This document shows, piece by piece, positions 10,556 through 22,127 of a DNA stretch of 64,000 nt. The stretch's first letter is position 1. Each line of letters begins with the position of its first letter. Below the pieces are notes generated by a model. It made no database searches and was not told the origin of the DNA. It saw nothing but the letters and a program-made list of their open reading frames with translations. Origin of the DNA: Trifolium pratense (taxonomy: Eukaryota; Streptophyta; Magnoliopsida; Fabales; Fabaceae); NCBI RefSeq assembly GCF_020283565.1, contig NC_060060.1:12028001-12092000 (forward strand), read 5' to 3'. Position numbers and translations under genes: made by a program.

Positions 10556-12251
10556 TTAGACGTTTCCGAAAACCTCTTTGAAGGCCGCATTTATAGTACT
10601 GGCCATTGCTTTGTTGTCCATGTCATTGATTAGAATCTTCAGTCCATTTTTGCTTTTGACACTAGAGAATGCGACTTTTAGCTGATTATGACTTATCACC
10701 AATGTAGTCAGGTTCTCGCACCGGGTCTTAGGTTCTTACGATCCTACGAGCTCGTGAAGGCCAAACGAGCTTAGAACCCATGTAGGTTCCTTTTTTGACC
10801 TGTCTGTAGTCAGGTTCTCGCACCGGGTCATAGGTTCTTACGATCCTAGAGGTTTTTCTTTACCCGAGCTCTAGACGGCGTCGTTGTGAACCTCGACGGC
10901 GGTTAGTGTATGTTTGTTCTCACTCCTTTCTCACTTTGGTTCATTCCTCTCTCACTTTCAACCATCTCTTTCACTCAAACCTCTGTCCTACATGAAACCC
11001 CTCGGTTTTCATTTTGTTTTTTTAACCTTGCTGTTGCTTCTTCCAACCCTCTGTTATGAATTTATGAACATTTAGAATGATCTCTATGAAATATTAATTA
11101 ATTATGTTTATTTTGTTTATGTATTATATATTTTGTGTGTTTATGTGTATATGTATATATATGTGAAGTTACAATTTTACCCTTAGTAGGATCTTACGAA
11201 TTCAGCTACGATCTCGATCTTACAATTCTCAACCAGCCTACCGATCCTACGTAGGATCTCGAACCTAACTACATTGGTTATGAACATTTGGAATGATATT
11301 TATGAAATATTAATTAAGTTTATTGTGTTCATGTATTATTATTATTATTATTTTGTGGTTCTGTGTATATGTATATATATGTGAAGTTACCATTTTACCC
11401 TTAAGTAGGTTCTTACGAATCGAGCTACGATCCCGACCTTACGACCCTCCACCAGCCTACCGATCCTACGTAGGATCCCGAACCTGACTACATTGCTTAT
11501 CACTGATCTAGGTATATATAAGCCCACACTGTCTAGGTATTGACCTTGAGATTTCTCAATTGTCATTGCATAGGAGACACTAATTGGGAATTGTTTTCTA
11601 ACTAACTTGAAAGGAAACGACGACCGTGAAGGAGACATTGACATTCGAGGAATAAATATCGGGTCATCAATGTTTTCTCCTGACATTCTTTTGGCCTCAA
11701 GTACAAATATACCTATGGGTGATAGTCTTGTAACAATTAATCTAGTACCATTATAGACCCCGAATGGGGCTAAATCTTGTAGAAGTGTTATCGGCGTCCC
11801 AACCTTGAGAGTCAATTTATGATTTGGTATGTCCGATGTTTTGAAATTGTTCAGAAATTCAGGGGGAATCATCTCTGAACTATCAATAGAGTCAGCACTA
11901 TAATACTCCCTTTCTTCACCTAAAAATCGAAAAACAAAATGATAGTTAAAACATGCACATTATATTTAAATAGACATGATAATGAATAATTAATTGAATG
12001 GTTACATGCACAAAAGTGGATTAAATATACAAACCTCGAAGTAACTTAACTACATAATCATTTATTTGATCAACAGCCTCAACAGTTGAAGCCAGAATAG
12101 CTCGTGATTGCAGAAACTGTCCATTTTGGTAATGCGAAAGAAGATTTGGGTACGTACTTTGCACAATAGCACGGATAGGATCGTCAAAGTTTGTTATCAG
12201 CAATTCAGGTGGAATATCTACTTCAGCATTACCAACATTTGGATTTGACAT
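10556..12251 (-). pseudogene. PIF1-type helicase C-terminal gene, copy 1, disrupted by a hAT element
   Basis: Exon A is 12251-12035 and exon B starts at 11919, joined in frame through a GT-AG intron (LLRG|EEREYYSADSID). Exon B carries the post-Walker part of PIF1/Helitron-type helicases: VGTPITLL, YNGTRLIVTRL and SYAMTIEKSQGQYLDSVG. At RSVISDK it is interrupted by the element 10700-11495. The remainder (10691-10556) continues NQLKVAFSSVKSKNGLKIL and ends GNV with TAA at 10558-10556, immediately before CAA|GTAAGT. Walker A and B motifs (helicase motifs I-III) are absent, as in the two sister copies, so an active ATPase is unlikely even before the insertion. The fusion to RPA seen in copy 2 is lacking. 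Confidence 0.8.
10700..11495. mobile_element. hAT-type element with duplicated, nested ends, 796 bp
   Basis: The outer ends CAATGTAGTCAGGTTC and GAACCTGACTACATTG are perfect 16-bp inverted repeats. The 8-bp duplication CTTATCAC is at 10692-10699 and 11496-11503, the hAT hallmark. Each end occurs twice. The left-end block GTAGTCAGGTTCTCGCACCG recurs at about 10807. The right-end block (from TATGAACATTT through GAACCTAACTACATTG) ends at about 11275 and recurs as the outer copy. No transposase frame is present. Confidence 0.88.
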
Positions 12252-12759
12252 CTTCCATTCACATACATTCAACATCAAATTAGTGAATTTTTGCAATCAT
12301 ATGTAGCTTAATTATGAGAACCAGTAGTATAACATGTAAAAGCCTTAGATTTCACAAGCTAAAAATGTTACTAAGTACAAAAAAAAATTACAAAATCATA
12401 AAGAATATGAAAAGGGGAAGGGAAAAGGAAAAAAAATAAAATTGGTAAAGCATAACACAAATACTCTCATTCATTGTGCATTTATGAAAAGTTAAATTAA
12501 GGCCTGTATGGGAGGAGATTTTTGGAGAGCTAAGTCTATATTTCAATGGATTTAATTTACATACACCGTGTGTCCAAAAATATACTATATGTAGAGAAAC
12601 TTTATGCTAACAATGCATAAAAATTAACCTTCACAGTTTTGTGTAAGTTTTATGCGTAAAGAAACTTTACACTGACCGTTGATAAAAATTAAACTCTTTT
12701 GAAATATATTTGATATTTTAAAAAAATAGAAATAACATAATATATGATCATATAATATA

Positions 12760-12936
12760 CTCCCTCCGGTCTTTTATAGATCTTAATATAAGAAAATGTT
12801 TACTTTTTAGATTTATGAAATGATTGATGTATCTAGTCTATATAGTTTGTCTAAATTAAATTAGAGACCAGATACATAATACATTAATCATTCTATGAAT
12901 TTAAGAAGTAAACATTTTCTTATATTAAGTACGAGG
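12760..12936. mobile_element. Stowaway-like MITE
   Basis: Starts CTCCCTCCGG after TA; the interior is an inverted repeat (AAGAAAATGTTTACTTTTTAGA against TTAAGAAGTAAACATTTTCTTA). The right terminus is degraded to ACGAGG before TA. It lies in the leader intron of helicase-like copy 1. Confidence 0.65.
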
Positions 12937-13189
12937 TAATACTTTGAAACCCTCCATTGACCTGGCTGGACCAACTGGCAAAGCAGATATTGTTAGGTTG
13001 GAGTTAAACCAAGTTCAAACCTAAAACTTTGCAGTTTTGTGTGAGTTTTAAGTTTTATCTAAAATAAAAAATAAATAAAAAAACACAACGAAAAGAAAAA
13101 AAAAAATGGTCTTTTATTATATAATGAATGAAACAGAACTGAATCAACTTGATAAAATAAAGTAAGAATATAATATACCTTGTCCGTTG

Positions 13190-13515
13190 CCAGAAGGAGA
13201 TTTTAAGCTGAGAAAAGAGCAGAAAATTTACAATGCATTAGTGTGGAAGATGAGTATAAATAATAATGGAGAAGAAGAAAGAAAGTGTGGAAAATACTTA
13301 CACGGCCAAAGAGAGAAGAGTGTAACTGATGAAGAATAGAAAATTTAAGTGTTATTAAATTATTATTGTGATTGTGATTGTTTGTTCGGTCATTCAGAAA
13401 ATAGCTTTTGGGCTTTGGGCTTTGTGTTGAAAAGACAGCCCAGCTGTAGAAACGTGTTTCAGTGCATAAATTTAGCATTGTTATGTCATGTCATCATTAT
13501 CTCATTTGTAATACT
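13190..13515 (-). promoter_or_regulatory. Conserved promoter and 5' leader of helicase-like copy 1
   Basis: Shared with 21300-21660 and 28180-28485. Read on the minus strand it has CAGCTGGGCTGTCTTTTCA followed by AAGCCCAAAGCCCAAAAGC. TGGGCT matches the site II element common in plant replication and proliferation gene promoters. A leader exon boundary CCGT|GTAAGT (about 13302) and a small exon starting after TTTTCTCAG (about 13208) are followed by GTATAT. Whether these leader exons are translated is unclear. Confidence 0.5.
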
Positions 13516-13792
13516 CCCTCCATCCCTAAATATAAGATTCCTATTGGAGTTTTTTACGTATATTAAAAAAAATTGGTAGTATAATATATGTGTATTTTTT
13601 GGGTATTAAGATTACTAAATTGTCCTTGGTAAAAAGAAAAATGTATTTGTAGTTGACTTTTCGGATTTCAATGTAAAGTAAGGTTATGTTTGGAAAAGTA
13701 ATAATAAATGTGTCTAGGAAATTGAAAAGAAGTTTATATTTAGGGACAAATTTTATCTTTAAAAATGTGCTTATAATTAGAGACGGATGGAG
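13514..13792. mobile_element. Stowaway-like MITE, 279 bp
   Basis: The termini CTCCCTCCATCCCTAAATATAAG and AATTAGAGACGGATGGAG are imperfect inverted repeats flanked by TA on both sides. Confidence 0.7.
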
Positions 13793-13862
13793 TAATAAAC
13801 TACTCTTCGGTATTTGGCCTTGGGTAAAATCATGCTCCCTCTAGGCAATCCCGAAAGCCTTA

Positions 13863-14728
13863 GGCAGAATTACACTGATAGTCTTTTATCTTATTTATTT
13901 GTAACACTTTAGTCCTTTATCTTTTTTTCGTAACATATAGGTCATTTATCTATCAAAATATGCACAAATTAGTCCTTTTGTCAATTTTTTATATTAAAAA
14001 ACACTAAAATAATACTTTTATTAATAACTTTAATTTTTAAAATCTATTTTAATTAAAAACCCAGAAATGCATAAAGCCATAAATTTTATGAACATCTTCT
14101 TCCTCATCATCTTCATCCTCATGTTCATCCTTATTCCTTAAATTAAAAAAGAAAATGTTCATCCAAATTGCTTGCATATCTTCTTCTAAAATCAAAATTT
14201 AAAATCCCCAAATTCAATTGAAAAAAATAGGGCTTAATAGTGAAAGGAAATTAGCAAATTTCCATCTATCCTTCAAAGTTCAAATTATTGTTTCCGAGCA
14301 AAACCATTGTATGATTGTTAAGTTAGATATGCAACCGGAAACTACAATCATATATATTATTAACTTAGATCTTCAAGTGGAACCAAGTTTCCAGAATGTT
14401 TTTTTTCTTTTTCTTTTTTTGGGTTTATGTTAATTTTTGTGTGTGTGTTGGGAATATATGAAAATGAAGATAAATTTATGGGATTGTATGAATTTGATGA
14501 TGAAGATGAAGAGCTAATGACGAATTTCTGGGTTTTTAATTAAAATATATTTTAAAATTAAAATTATTAATAAAAGTATTGTTTTAGTGTTTTTTAATAG
14601 AAAAAATTGACAAAAGGACTAATTTGTGCATATTTTGATAGATAAAGGACCTATATGTTACAAAAAAAAGATAAAGGACTAAAATGTTACAAATAAATAA
14701 GATAAAGAATTATATGTGTAATTCTGCC
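13863..14728. mobile_element. Non-autonomous Mutator-type element, 866 bp, in exon 2 of the PCBER pseudogene
   Basis: The ends GGCAGAATTACAC and GTGTAATTCTGCC begin inverted repeats of about 180 bp. AAAGCCTTA is duplicated at 13854-13862 and 14729-14737 (9 bp) and is itself exon 2 coding sequence, so the insertion point is certain. No transposase. Confidence 0.88.
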
Positions 14729-14770
14729 AAAGCCTTATTAAGGAAATTAAGCAAGTTGATGTTATTTGAT

Positions 14771-14925
14771 TTCTACCAGTTTGGTTAAATGAAAAGAAAG
14801 AGAGAGAAAAGAAAATTACGGAAACTAATAAATGAACATGGACTAAAGTTATTCTAAATTCATTTATTAGTTTCCGTAATTTTCTTTTCTCCAATTTTTT
14901 TTCCACTCAACCATACGGACCATAA
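14771..14925. mobile_element. Foldback MITE in the second half of exon 2
   Basis: The arms GAAAATTACGGAAACTAATA and TATTAGTTTCCGTAATTTTC face each other around a short loop; the outer parts are GTTTGGTT and AACCATACGGACC. A relative lies at 22128-22294. Confidence 0.7.
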
Positions 14926-15228
14926 ATGGAGCACAAAAATAGATGATCAAGTGAAGCTCATAAGACTTATCGTACTAATAAATCATAAATTAGTTGTAGG
15001 TATAGAAATCATCAAAAATAAATTAAAGAACTTCCATGTTTGCAATCAAATTGGAAATACTTTTAAATGGTTATTAAATTAGTAGTATATTTGTTATTGT
15101 CATCAGAGGTGAATTCGGACCCTGACCATCACCATGTCGTTGAGCCGCTGGCTAGTTTTTTAGCGGAAAAAGCACAAATTAGAAGGACAATTGAAGCTGA
15201 AGGAATTCCTTATACTTATGTTGTCTCT

Positions 15229-16032
15229 TACGTAGGCCCGATTTTGGGCCAGGGCAACCAGGCCCCCAGCCCAGGGCCTCCAAAATATTGGGGCCTCAAA
15301 AAAAATTTTCAAGTCCATCATTGTAAATATGGGTTATGTATATGTTTCGAAAAAACATTTTCATGAAGCATTGCCTGGCCTAGTGGTGCGCGCATCAGTC
15401 CTCAGAGCTAGTCTTGAGGGTGGTGTGTTCAAATCCCACCTATGATAGTTTTTTGATTTTATTTTAAGTGATCAATGCATAATAAATACAGTTAATTTTA
15501 ATTTAATATTATTTATAGTTCATATTAAATATGACAAAAATTGTTTACTTTTATAAAATAATGAGTTTATTATAAATAGAATTACTCTATAGCTTACAAA
15601 TAGTTTTACTATTTTTTTTTAATAAAACTATATTTTGTTATTTCTTTGAAATTAAGTTGCAATTTTTATTAAAACATAAGTTTTTATTAACAAGATTAAA
15701 AACACTATCATTTTTTTAAGGTGTATTTTGTTGTTATTGATTAGAATATGACATTTTTTATATTATTGATGTTTTCATTTTCTTTAAAAAAAGTTACTCT
15801 CTTTTAAAAATTACATTTTTTTAAATAAAAAACATTAATTTTACTAAATTTATTTTATCTTTATAGGGTTTTTTTATCCAATTTATCTGGGAGCTCCAAA
15901 TGTATTGGGACGGTCATATGCTATTTTCAATTTAAATAGATGATGTTCTTTTAAAAAAAATTGGAAAAAAAACTTATTAGGGGTCCTTTTAATTATTTGC
16001 CCTGGACCTCCAAAATGTCGGAACCGGTCCTG
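15229..16032. mobile_element. About 800-bp insertion in exon 3, hAT-like termini, with a tRNA-like segment
   Basis: Exon 3 reads GTTGTCTCT, is interrupted, and resumes CTCTAACGCC. The ends are TAGGCCCGATTTTGGGCCAG and AAAATGTCGGAACCGGTCCT, partly inverted (both carry the CCTCCAAAAT and GGGCAA/TTGCCC blocks). At 15375-15440 the interior has CCTGGCCTAGTGGTGCGCG and GTGTTCAAATCCCACC, an A-box/B-box pair suggesting a SINE or tRNA-like module. The target duplication is unclear (at most CTCT), so the superfamily is uncertain. Confidence 0.55.
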
Positions 16033-16893
16033 CTCTAACGCCTTTGCCGGACACTTCCTCTCTACATTTGGACAACAAAATGTTACGGCTCCTCCCGAGT
16101 TAAAGTGGTCATTTTCGGAGATGGAAATATAAAAGGTAACATCAAATTTTTAAAAAATAAATTAAAATAATTTCCTATAAGTAATGGACATATTGGAAAG
16201 GTGAGGGATATTTTGATGTTACTTGATGGTTGGAGGGACATTTTGAAAAAAAAAAAAAAATCTGAAATAGGCTCAAGTTTTTTGATTGAAATCGGTTTCA
16301 TTAAAACAACAAAAATCTAAATTTAACTTGTATTAAACTGACACCAAACATGTTATTGTTTTAGTCATAAAAACTAAGAGTATGGTGATTTTTACTTTTA
16401 AAGAATATTATCAACAATTGTTAGAATTTAAAATAATTTTACGTTACTAGTCCACAGTCCATAGCACTAGCCACATATATGTTATGTCATGAATGTTTTT
16501 CTTTTATGCAGAATCTCCTTTCCCTGCAAACTTGATGTTGGCACTAGGTCACTCAGTGCTAGTAAAGGGAGATCGTGCAAATTTTGAGATTGACTCTACT
16601 TTTGGTGTGGAAGTTACTGAACTATATCCTGAGGTCAAATACACCAGTGTCGACACCTATTTGAATGTGTCGATTTGAAGTGTAGGAAATGCGCTATCAA
16701 CAATAAAACTGCTACAACATAGTAATAAATCCATAACATGCTTACTGTTATAATCACTTGTGTTTCTATTATACTAGTAACAAACCAACAATGAAGACAG
16801 GTCGAAAAACATAAACTTGCCCAAAAACACAAACTTGTCAAAAACACTTAAAACACAAATATCGACCGGTTCTTCCAACCCAAGCTTCACTCC

Positions 16894-19800
16894 TCAGTCA
16901 TCCAAATCTTCCACAATATCCTTTTGGTCCATATCACCCGAGTCCGGCAAAGAATGCAATCTAAAAAAGTAGGCTAGTATTGTTTTAGCATACACTGATC
17001 AAAGACAAATAATTTATAATTTGTAACATCTTACATTAATTTTCTCCTCTTATGTTCCAAAATTGGGGAAGGCCCACTTGAGGAAGAACATATATTGGCC
17101 ACGGTGTCTTCCTGTTCTACCTGAAAGTCGGAAAATTATAGGGAGAATTATAAATAGCATCAATTTTATTAGCAAGCAAAATGATACCATCACACCACAA
17201 TATTAACCACCTTGACATTCAGCTTCAAAATTGTATTTGCCGTAAAACTTTGTCTTCCAAGACTTTCAAAGTAAGAACTCATTTTAACTTGGAAAACGTG
17301 CGTGGAACCGATGATATTAAGGAGTTGTCCAGGCAGTTCCGAGTCTCCCCCATTTCCCTGTTCAAATATGAAAGACATTTTTCTTATTGACTTGTTATTA
17401 TTAGATGAGTAGGTTAATTTATATTTTTTATAAACCATGTATATATGGAAATATCAATTTAGATAGGCACAGATACACACATTTTCTAAATTTGAGGTGA
17501 GGTCACCTAGCTTAACTTGGACCACCTGCTCAGCAACTTCATCAAACAATACAAATATGGTTGTAGCGGTACGGTCTTTCACCTGAAGCTCTAGACGGAA
17601 CCTATAATACATATACAATCACATGATTATATTTTTCAAGCACTTAATACCAAAATAACAGTCAATTTAGTATTATGAAAGATTATTTTCACATGATTGT
17701 TATATATGAGACAATATTTTCAAAAGAGTACCTAGTCTTGGGATATGCTATATCCACCTTGCAATGGTCACACTTAAAACCTGTTTCAGTTGGAGAAACA
17801 GTTTTTCTACAGTCAGGACATGAAACATAATACCATCCATTTTTCACCAAAATGTCGTCGACTGTTGCAGCACAATGGTAGACATCATTCTGCACATAAA
17901 ATTGAAAGTATGAATAATTAAATAATAAATTAGTTATAAAGAATATAAGACGTTGTTTACCATATTACTCCCTGAAGCTGCAATGTCCAAAATTTCAGAT
18001 ATAGTCTTTACTTTGTTAACTTTAGGATGGACAACAAGAAGAGGAAGATTTACACTTTCATCCATAACATTGGCAACTCTTCAATGACATTGTAATAACA
18101 TATAAGCATAGAATGCAATTCAAACAAAAGGAAAGAAATAAAATAATTAAAAAAACATACTTGGATGATTGAGCGAGCTCAATAGCTTCTGGAATGTCTA
18201 TGTTGATATAAATTGTTGTGGATCTTGAAGATTGGACAAAAAACTCACCTGCGAAAAAATATAATGGTGGTTGAAATGAAAGACCATGAAAAAAGAAACA
18301 ACCAAAATGAAAAAAATATACCTTTATATTGTTTAACCAAGATGGATGTGAATATTGCCACGTTTGGTTCAATAGTAGCATGCTTGTATTTTTTCAATTT
18401 TTTATCAAACACTGAAACATAGCCATCCCACAATGTGACTTTCAATATGTCTCCACTGTCAAAACATTTCAAGTTGTAAAACCTCATTAATATATTGATG
18501 TCATACAATTGCTATGCATGAAAATACTTAGCTGACAAATAGTATGGACCAATATTATTTCCCACCTTTCATTCCTTAAATAGAGTGACATAATATCAGT
18601 CTTTCCGTTAACAGATGTCCTCTCTTCAATCGGAGTTATATTAATAATAACCCCAATCACATCTGGTTAGCAAAAAAAACAAACTTGCCTTACATGAAAA
18701 AAGATTAACCAAGAATGATATTAAATAATAAGATAAACATACCTGCGTGGGCCTGGTTATCACGCTTGTGTAACTCTTCAAAATGAACAAATTCAAAAAC
18801 ATAGCGTGGGATTTTCCCATCATCAAATTCTTGAGGTGTAAAGTTTGTTGATCCAGAGAATTGTAGCATGGAAGTATTATTTTCAACTATAATATATGTT
18901 TCTTTATTTTTTAAGACTGTGAAAGTATCAATCACATATATCTTTCCCTCTTGCAAGATATCCTTGAATAAGTGTGCAAACCTACTTGGTATTGTGCCAT
19001 GTATGTAATTGTGCTAAAAAAAAATTAAAGTTAGGAGGGGTCAACAAAGTAATTGTCTTGGAATGAACAATGATTTAATAAGTGCAATTACGAATACCTT
19101 TTCGTCCATTAGTACCATGTCTATACTAATCATGCCCTTCCTTTTGTTTATGTTCCAGGTGTCCCACAATCTAGTTATTCTGACTTTGACGGTGGACTTG
19201 CGAGCAACACCGGAGAGATCGTTGAGAAAGACTTCCTTAATCCTATACAAAAGGAAGGAACACACAATAAGTATGAGTGCAATTGTCAAATAGAGCAAAA
19301 AAAAGTTTTAATTGACATTCTCATCAAATATTCTGCCACATCAGCAAAAAAAAATTGCTTTACAAATATATATATATATATATATATATATTGATTGATG
19401 ATATTGATTGATTGATAGTAAATAGAACTTTTATTCTAAATGTCGTTAAAAGTATTACTTACTTGTTAAGGTTTTTGAAAACCTCTTTGAAGACTGCATT
19501 TATATCATTTATAGTATCAGACATTGCTTCTTTGTCCTTGTCATCAATTAGAATCTTCAGTCCATTTTTGCTTTTGACACTAGAGAATGCGACTTTCAGC
19601 TGATCATGACTTATCACTGATCTAGGTATATATAAGCCCACACTGTCTAGGGATTGACCTTGAGATTTCTCAATTGCCATTGCAAATGAGACACTAATTG
19701 GGTATTGTCTTCTAACTAACTTGTAAGGAATCGGCGACCGTGAAGGAGACATATCCACTCGTAAAAGAAATACAGGCTCATCAATGTTTTCTCCTGACAA

Positions 19801-20412
19801 TCTTTTGGCCACAAGTACAAATTTACCTACAGCTGCTAGTCTTGTAACAATTAATCTAGTACCATTATATAAACCCCCAGCTGGGTCTAAATCTGTTAGA
19901 AGTGTTACAGTCGTCCCAACCTTGAGAGTGAGTTTATGATTTGGTATGTCAGATGTTTCGAGAATGTTTAGAAATTCAGGAGGAATCATGTCAGGGGGAA
20001 TCATGTTGAATGCTTGTGCATCATTGATCTCTGAACTATCAATAGAGTCGGCACTATAATACACCCCTTCTTCACCTAAAAATCGAAAAGCAAAATGATA
20101 GTTAAAACAAGCACATTATATTTAGATAGACATTGTAATGAATAATTAATTGAATGGTTACATGCACACAACACAAGTGAATTAAATATACATACCTGGA
20201 AGTATCTTAAGTACATAATCATTTATTTGATCAACAGCCTCAACAGTTGAAGCCAAAATAGCTCTTGATTGCACAAACTGTCCATTTTGGTATTGTGAAA
20301 GAAGATTTGGATACGTACTTTGCACAATAGCACCGATAGGATCGTCAAAGTTTGTTATCAGCAATTCAGGTGGAATATCTACTTCAGCATTACCATCGTT
20401 TGGATTTGACAT
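16894..20412 (-). CDS. Predicted fusion: PIF1-type helicase C-terminal domain plus RPA70-like single-strand-DNA-binding protein, 13 exons
   Basis: Exons run 20412-20196, 20075-19463, 19242-19098, 19013-18743, 18662-18566, 18455-18322, 18248-18161, 18078-17961, 17889-17732, 17601-17481, 17357-17211, 17120-17035 and 16960-16894. Total 2262 nt, 753 residues, no internal stop. Residues 1-276 are the post-Walker part of a PIF1/Helitron helicase (GTRLIVTRL, EKSQGQSLDSVGLYIPR). From 277 (IKEVFLNDLSG) come RPA70-type OB folds, including VRITRLWDTW, EEFDDGKIPRY-like and GDILKVTLWDGY stretches. The C-terminal fold has a zinc finger C585-C588-C601-C604 (CPDCRKT, CDHCKV) and an acidic tail. RPA70 binds single-stranded DNA in replication and repair; plant Helitrons also carry RPA genes. 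Copies 1 and 3 stop just before the same donor; here one base fewer removes that stop. If the joining intron is not used, the unit is a 277-residue helicase remnant (TAA at 19461-19459) plus an RPA gene without its first exon. Confidence 0.7.
19366..19391. repeat. (AT)n microsatellite
   Basis: Uninterrupted AT dinucleotides inside the intron that joins the helicase-like and RPA parts. It lies at the point where similarity with helicase-like copy 1 ends (about 19412), so it may mark the rearrangement junction. Confidence 0.9.
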
Positions 20413-20859
20413 CTTTCCCTTCACATGCATTCAATATCAAATTTGTGAGTTCTTGCGATCATATGTACCTTCACTACCTTGATTATCAGAACCAGTAGTA
20501 TAACATGTAAAAGCCAAGAATGTTCCTAAGATTTTACAACCAAAAGCTAAAAATGAATAGGTACAAAAATCAAATTTACAAATTCATAAAGGAGATGAAT
20601 AGGGAAAAACTGAAACAAAACAAAAAAAATGGAGTTTATGAAAGGAAAAAAATAATACAAATGCTCCCATTCGTTGTGCATCTATAAAAAGATTAAATCA
20701 GGGCCTATTTGGGAGGAGAATTTTGGAGGGTTAAGTCTATATTTCACATGGCATGTCACATTCATTAAATAATGCGTCAACACATCATTGAATGCATCTA
20801 CAAAGAAACTTTACACTATCGGTACATAGAAATTAAACTTTTAAAATACTAGTATAATT

Positions 20860-21035
20860 AGTTGGTCCAGTGGTGATTGAGAATGAATTTGGTAGGAATT
20901 ACCACGGTTCGATCTCCGCAACTGCGATCAGGAGGGGCCAAAACCGCATAATGAACCCCGAACCAGATTATGCGGTTAAGTGGATTGAATACTGGTGGTG
21001 AAAACTAAATAAGAAAAATACGTGTCCCGGATTTC
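20860..21035 (+). mobile_element. tRNA-derived SINE, family A copy 1
   Basis: GTTGGTCCAGTGGTGATTGA (A-box region) and CCACGGTTCGATCTCCGCAA (B-box GGTTCGATC) are followed by a conserved GGGGCCAAAACC body. The same family occurs at 27835-27988 and 51678-51835. Confidence 0.7.
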
Positions 21036-21299
21036 CTAGTTAAGCATATTAATAAAAAACAATAATACAAAAAAATAGAAATAACATGATATATGATCAT
21101 AATCTCATCTCATATAATATAGTACTTTGAAACCCTCCATTGAACTAGACCAACTGGCAAACCGTTAGTTTGGAGTTCAACTAAGTTCAAAACTAAAATT
21201 TTGCAGTTTTGTGTGAGTTTTATGTGACTTTTTCACTTTAGAACGAGAAAAAAATGGTCTTTTATAATGAATGAAAAAGAACTGAATCAACTTCCTAAA

Positions 21300-21660
21300 T
21301 AAAGTACCTTTTCCGTGGCCAGAAGGAGATCTTAACCTGAGAAAAGAGCAAGAGATTTACAATGCATTAGTGTTGACGATGTGTATAATAAATAATAATG
21401 GAGAAGAGAAAGAAGAAGAAAGAAAGTGTGGAAAATACTTACACAGCCAAAGAGAGAAGAGTGTAACCGATGTAGAATAGAAAATGAGTGTGTTACGTAC
21501 TACTATTATTGTGATTGTTTGTTCGGTCATTCAGAAAATAGCTTTTGGGCTTTGGGCTTTGGGCTATGGGTTGAAAAGACAGCCCAGCTGTAGAAACGGG
21601 TTTCAATGCATAAATTGAGCATTGTCATATCATGTCATGTCATCATTATCTGATCTGCAA
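21300..21660 (-). promoter_or_regulatory. Promoter and 5' leader of the helicase-RPA fusion gene
   Basis: Homologous to 13190-13515 and 28180-28485. Contains the minus-strand CAGCTGGGCTGTCTTTTCA site II-type motif, repeated AAAGCCC, and the leader splice donor GTGTAAGTATTTTCC. The putative leader exon after TTTTCTCAG is followed by GTACTTTATT. This suggests the fused gene kept the helicase-like gene's own promoter. Confidence 0.5.
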
Positions 21661-21712
21661 TAAAATTAGTCTTCCGCATTTGGTCTTAGGTCAACGGTAG
21701 GTAAATCATGGC

Positions 21713-22120
21713 GAAAACTCATGATAACGTAAGAGAACGACGAAAATTGATTTTTGAAGTTTTTAAAGCTCACTACTACTAGGAGGTTTCTCCAAAACCA
21801 GAGCCTATAAATCATCTAAAAATTTGCTAAAGTTTGCTAGTCAGTTAGTACACCTATTTCTTTCGCATCGGGAGAAGTAAAGTTTCTCCAGTGAAATCAT
21901 CACCCTTCATTATTTTTATTTGCTAGTGGTTTAATTAAAAAAGTAAAAGTAAAAGGTTGAGATCCACACTTTATTCTCTGCAGTGGAATTGTCACTGGAG
22001 ACAATCCACTCCCCTTTGCATCAAACATTATTGATTTGGAGTTGTTGTATCAAACTAAGCAAATTAACATTACGCTGAACCAAAATTGGGATATTCCTAT
22101 TAAATTTGTAATTATTGGAG
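21713..22120. other. Intergenic, no gene seen
   Basis: Begins where similarity to the helicase-like copy 1 flank ends (TAAATCATG). No frame, repeat or RNA-gene signal was recognised. Confidence 0.4.
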
Positions 22121-22127
22121 ATCATGT

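Larger units (their letters stand above)
13830..16678 (+). pseudogene. PCBER-like pseudogene 3, fragmented by at least three insertions
   Basis: Recognisable pieces in order: start of exon 2 (13835-13862, diverged); exon 2 continuation (14729-14770) after one insertion, then 14926-14965 after another; exon 3 beginning at 15107 with an 11-nt loss (the LPSE codons); a break at 15228 by an 800-bp insertion; exon 3 resuming 16033-16135 with one C missing in CCTCCCGAG (frameshift); no exon 4; exon 5 complete at 16512-16678, ending in TGA. Exon 1 is absent, replaced by the 5' end of helicase-like copy 1. The 3' flank matches pseudogene 4 up to about 16769 and then switches to the RPA region. Confidence 0.85.

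Noticed and set aside
11387..11503. Apparent C-terminal extension of helicase-like copy 1 (SNVVRFGILRRIG...)
   Set aside because: Translation of the right end of the inserted hAT element, not helicase sequence.
16771..21660. Helitron boundaries around the RPA/helicase block (CTAG before T at about 16772 on the minus strand)
   Set aside because: The 3' CTAG is suggestive, but no stable hairpin precedes it, and similarity among the three copies ends at different places, as in segmental duplication and not at TC...CTRR ends.
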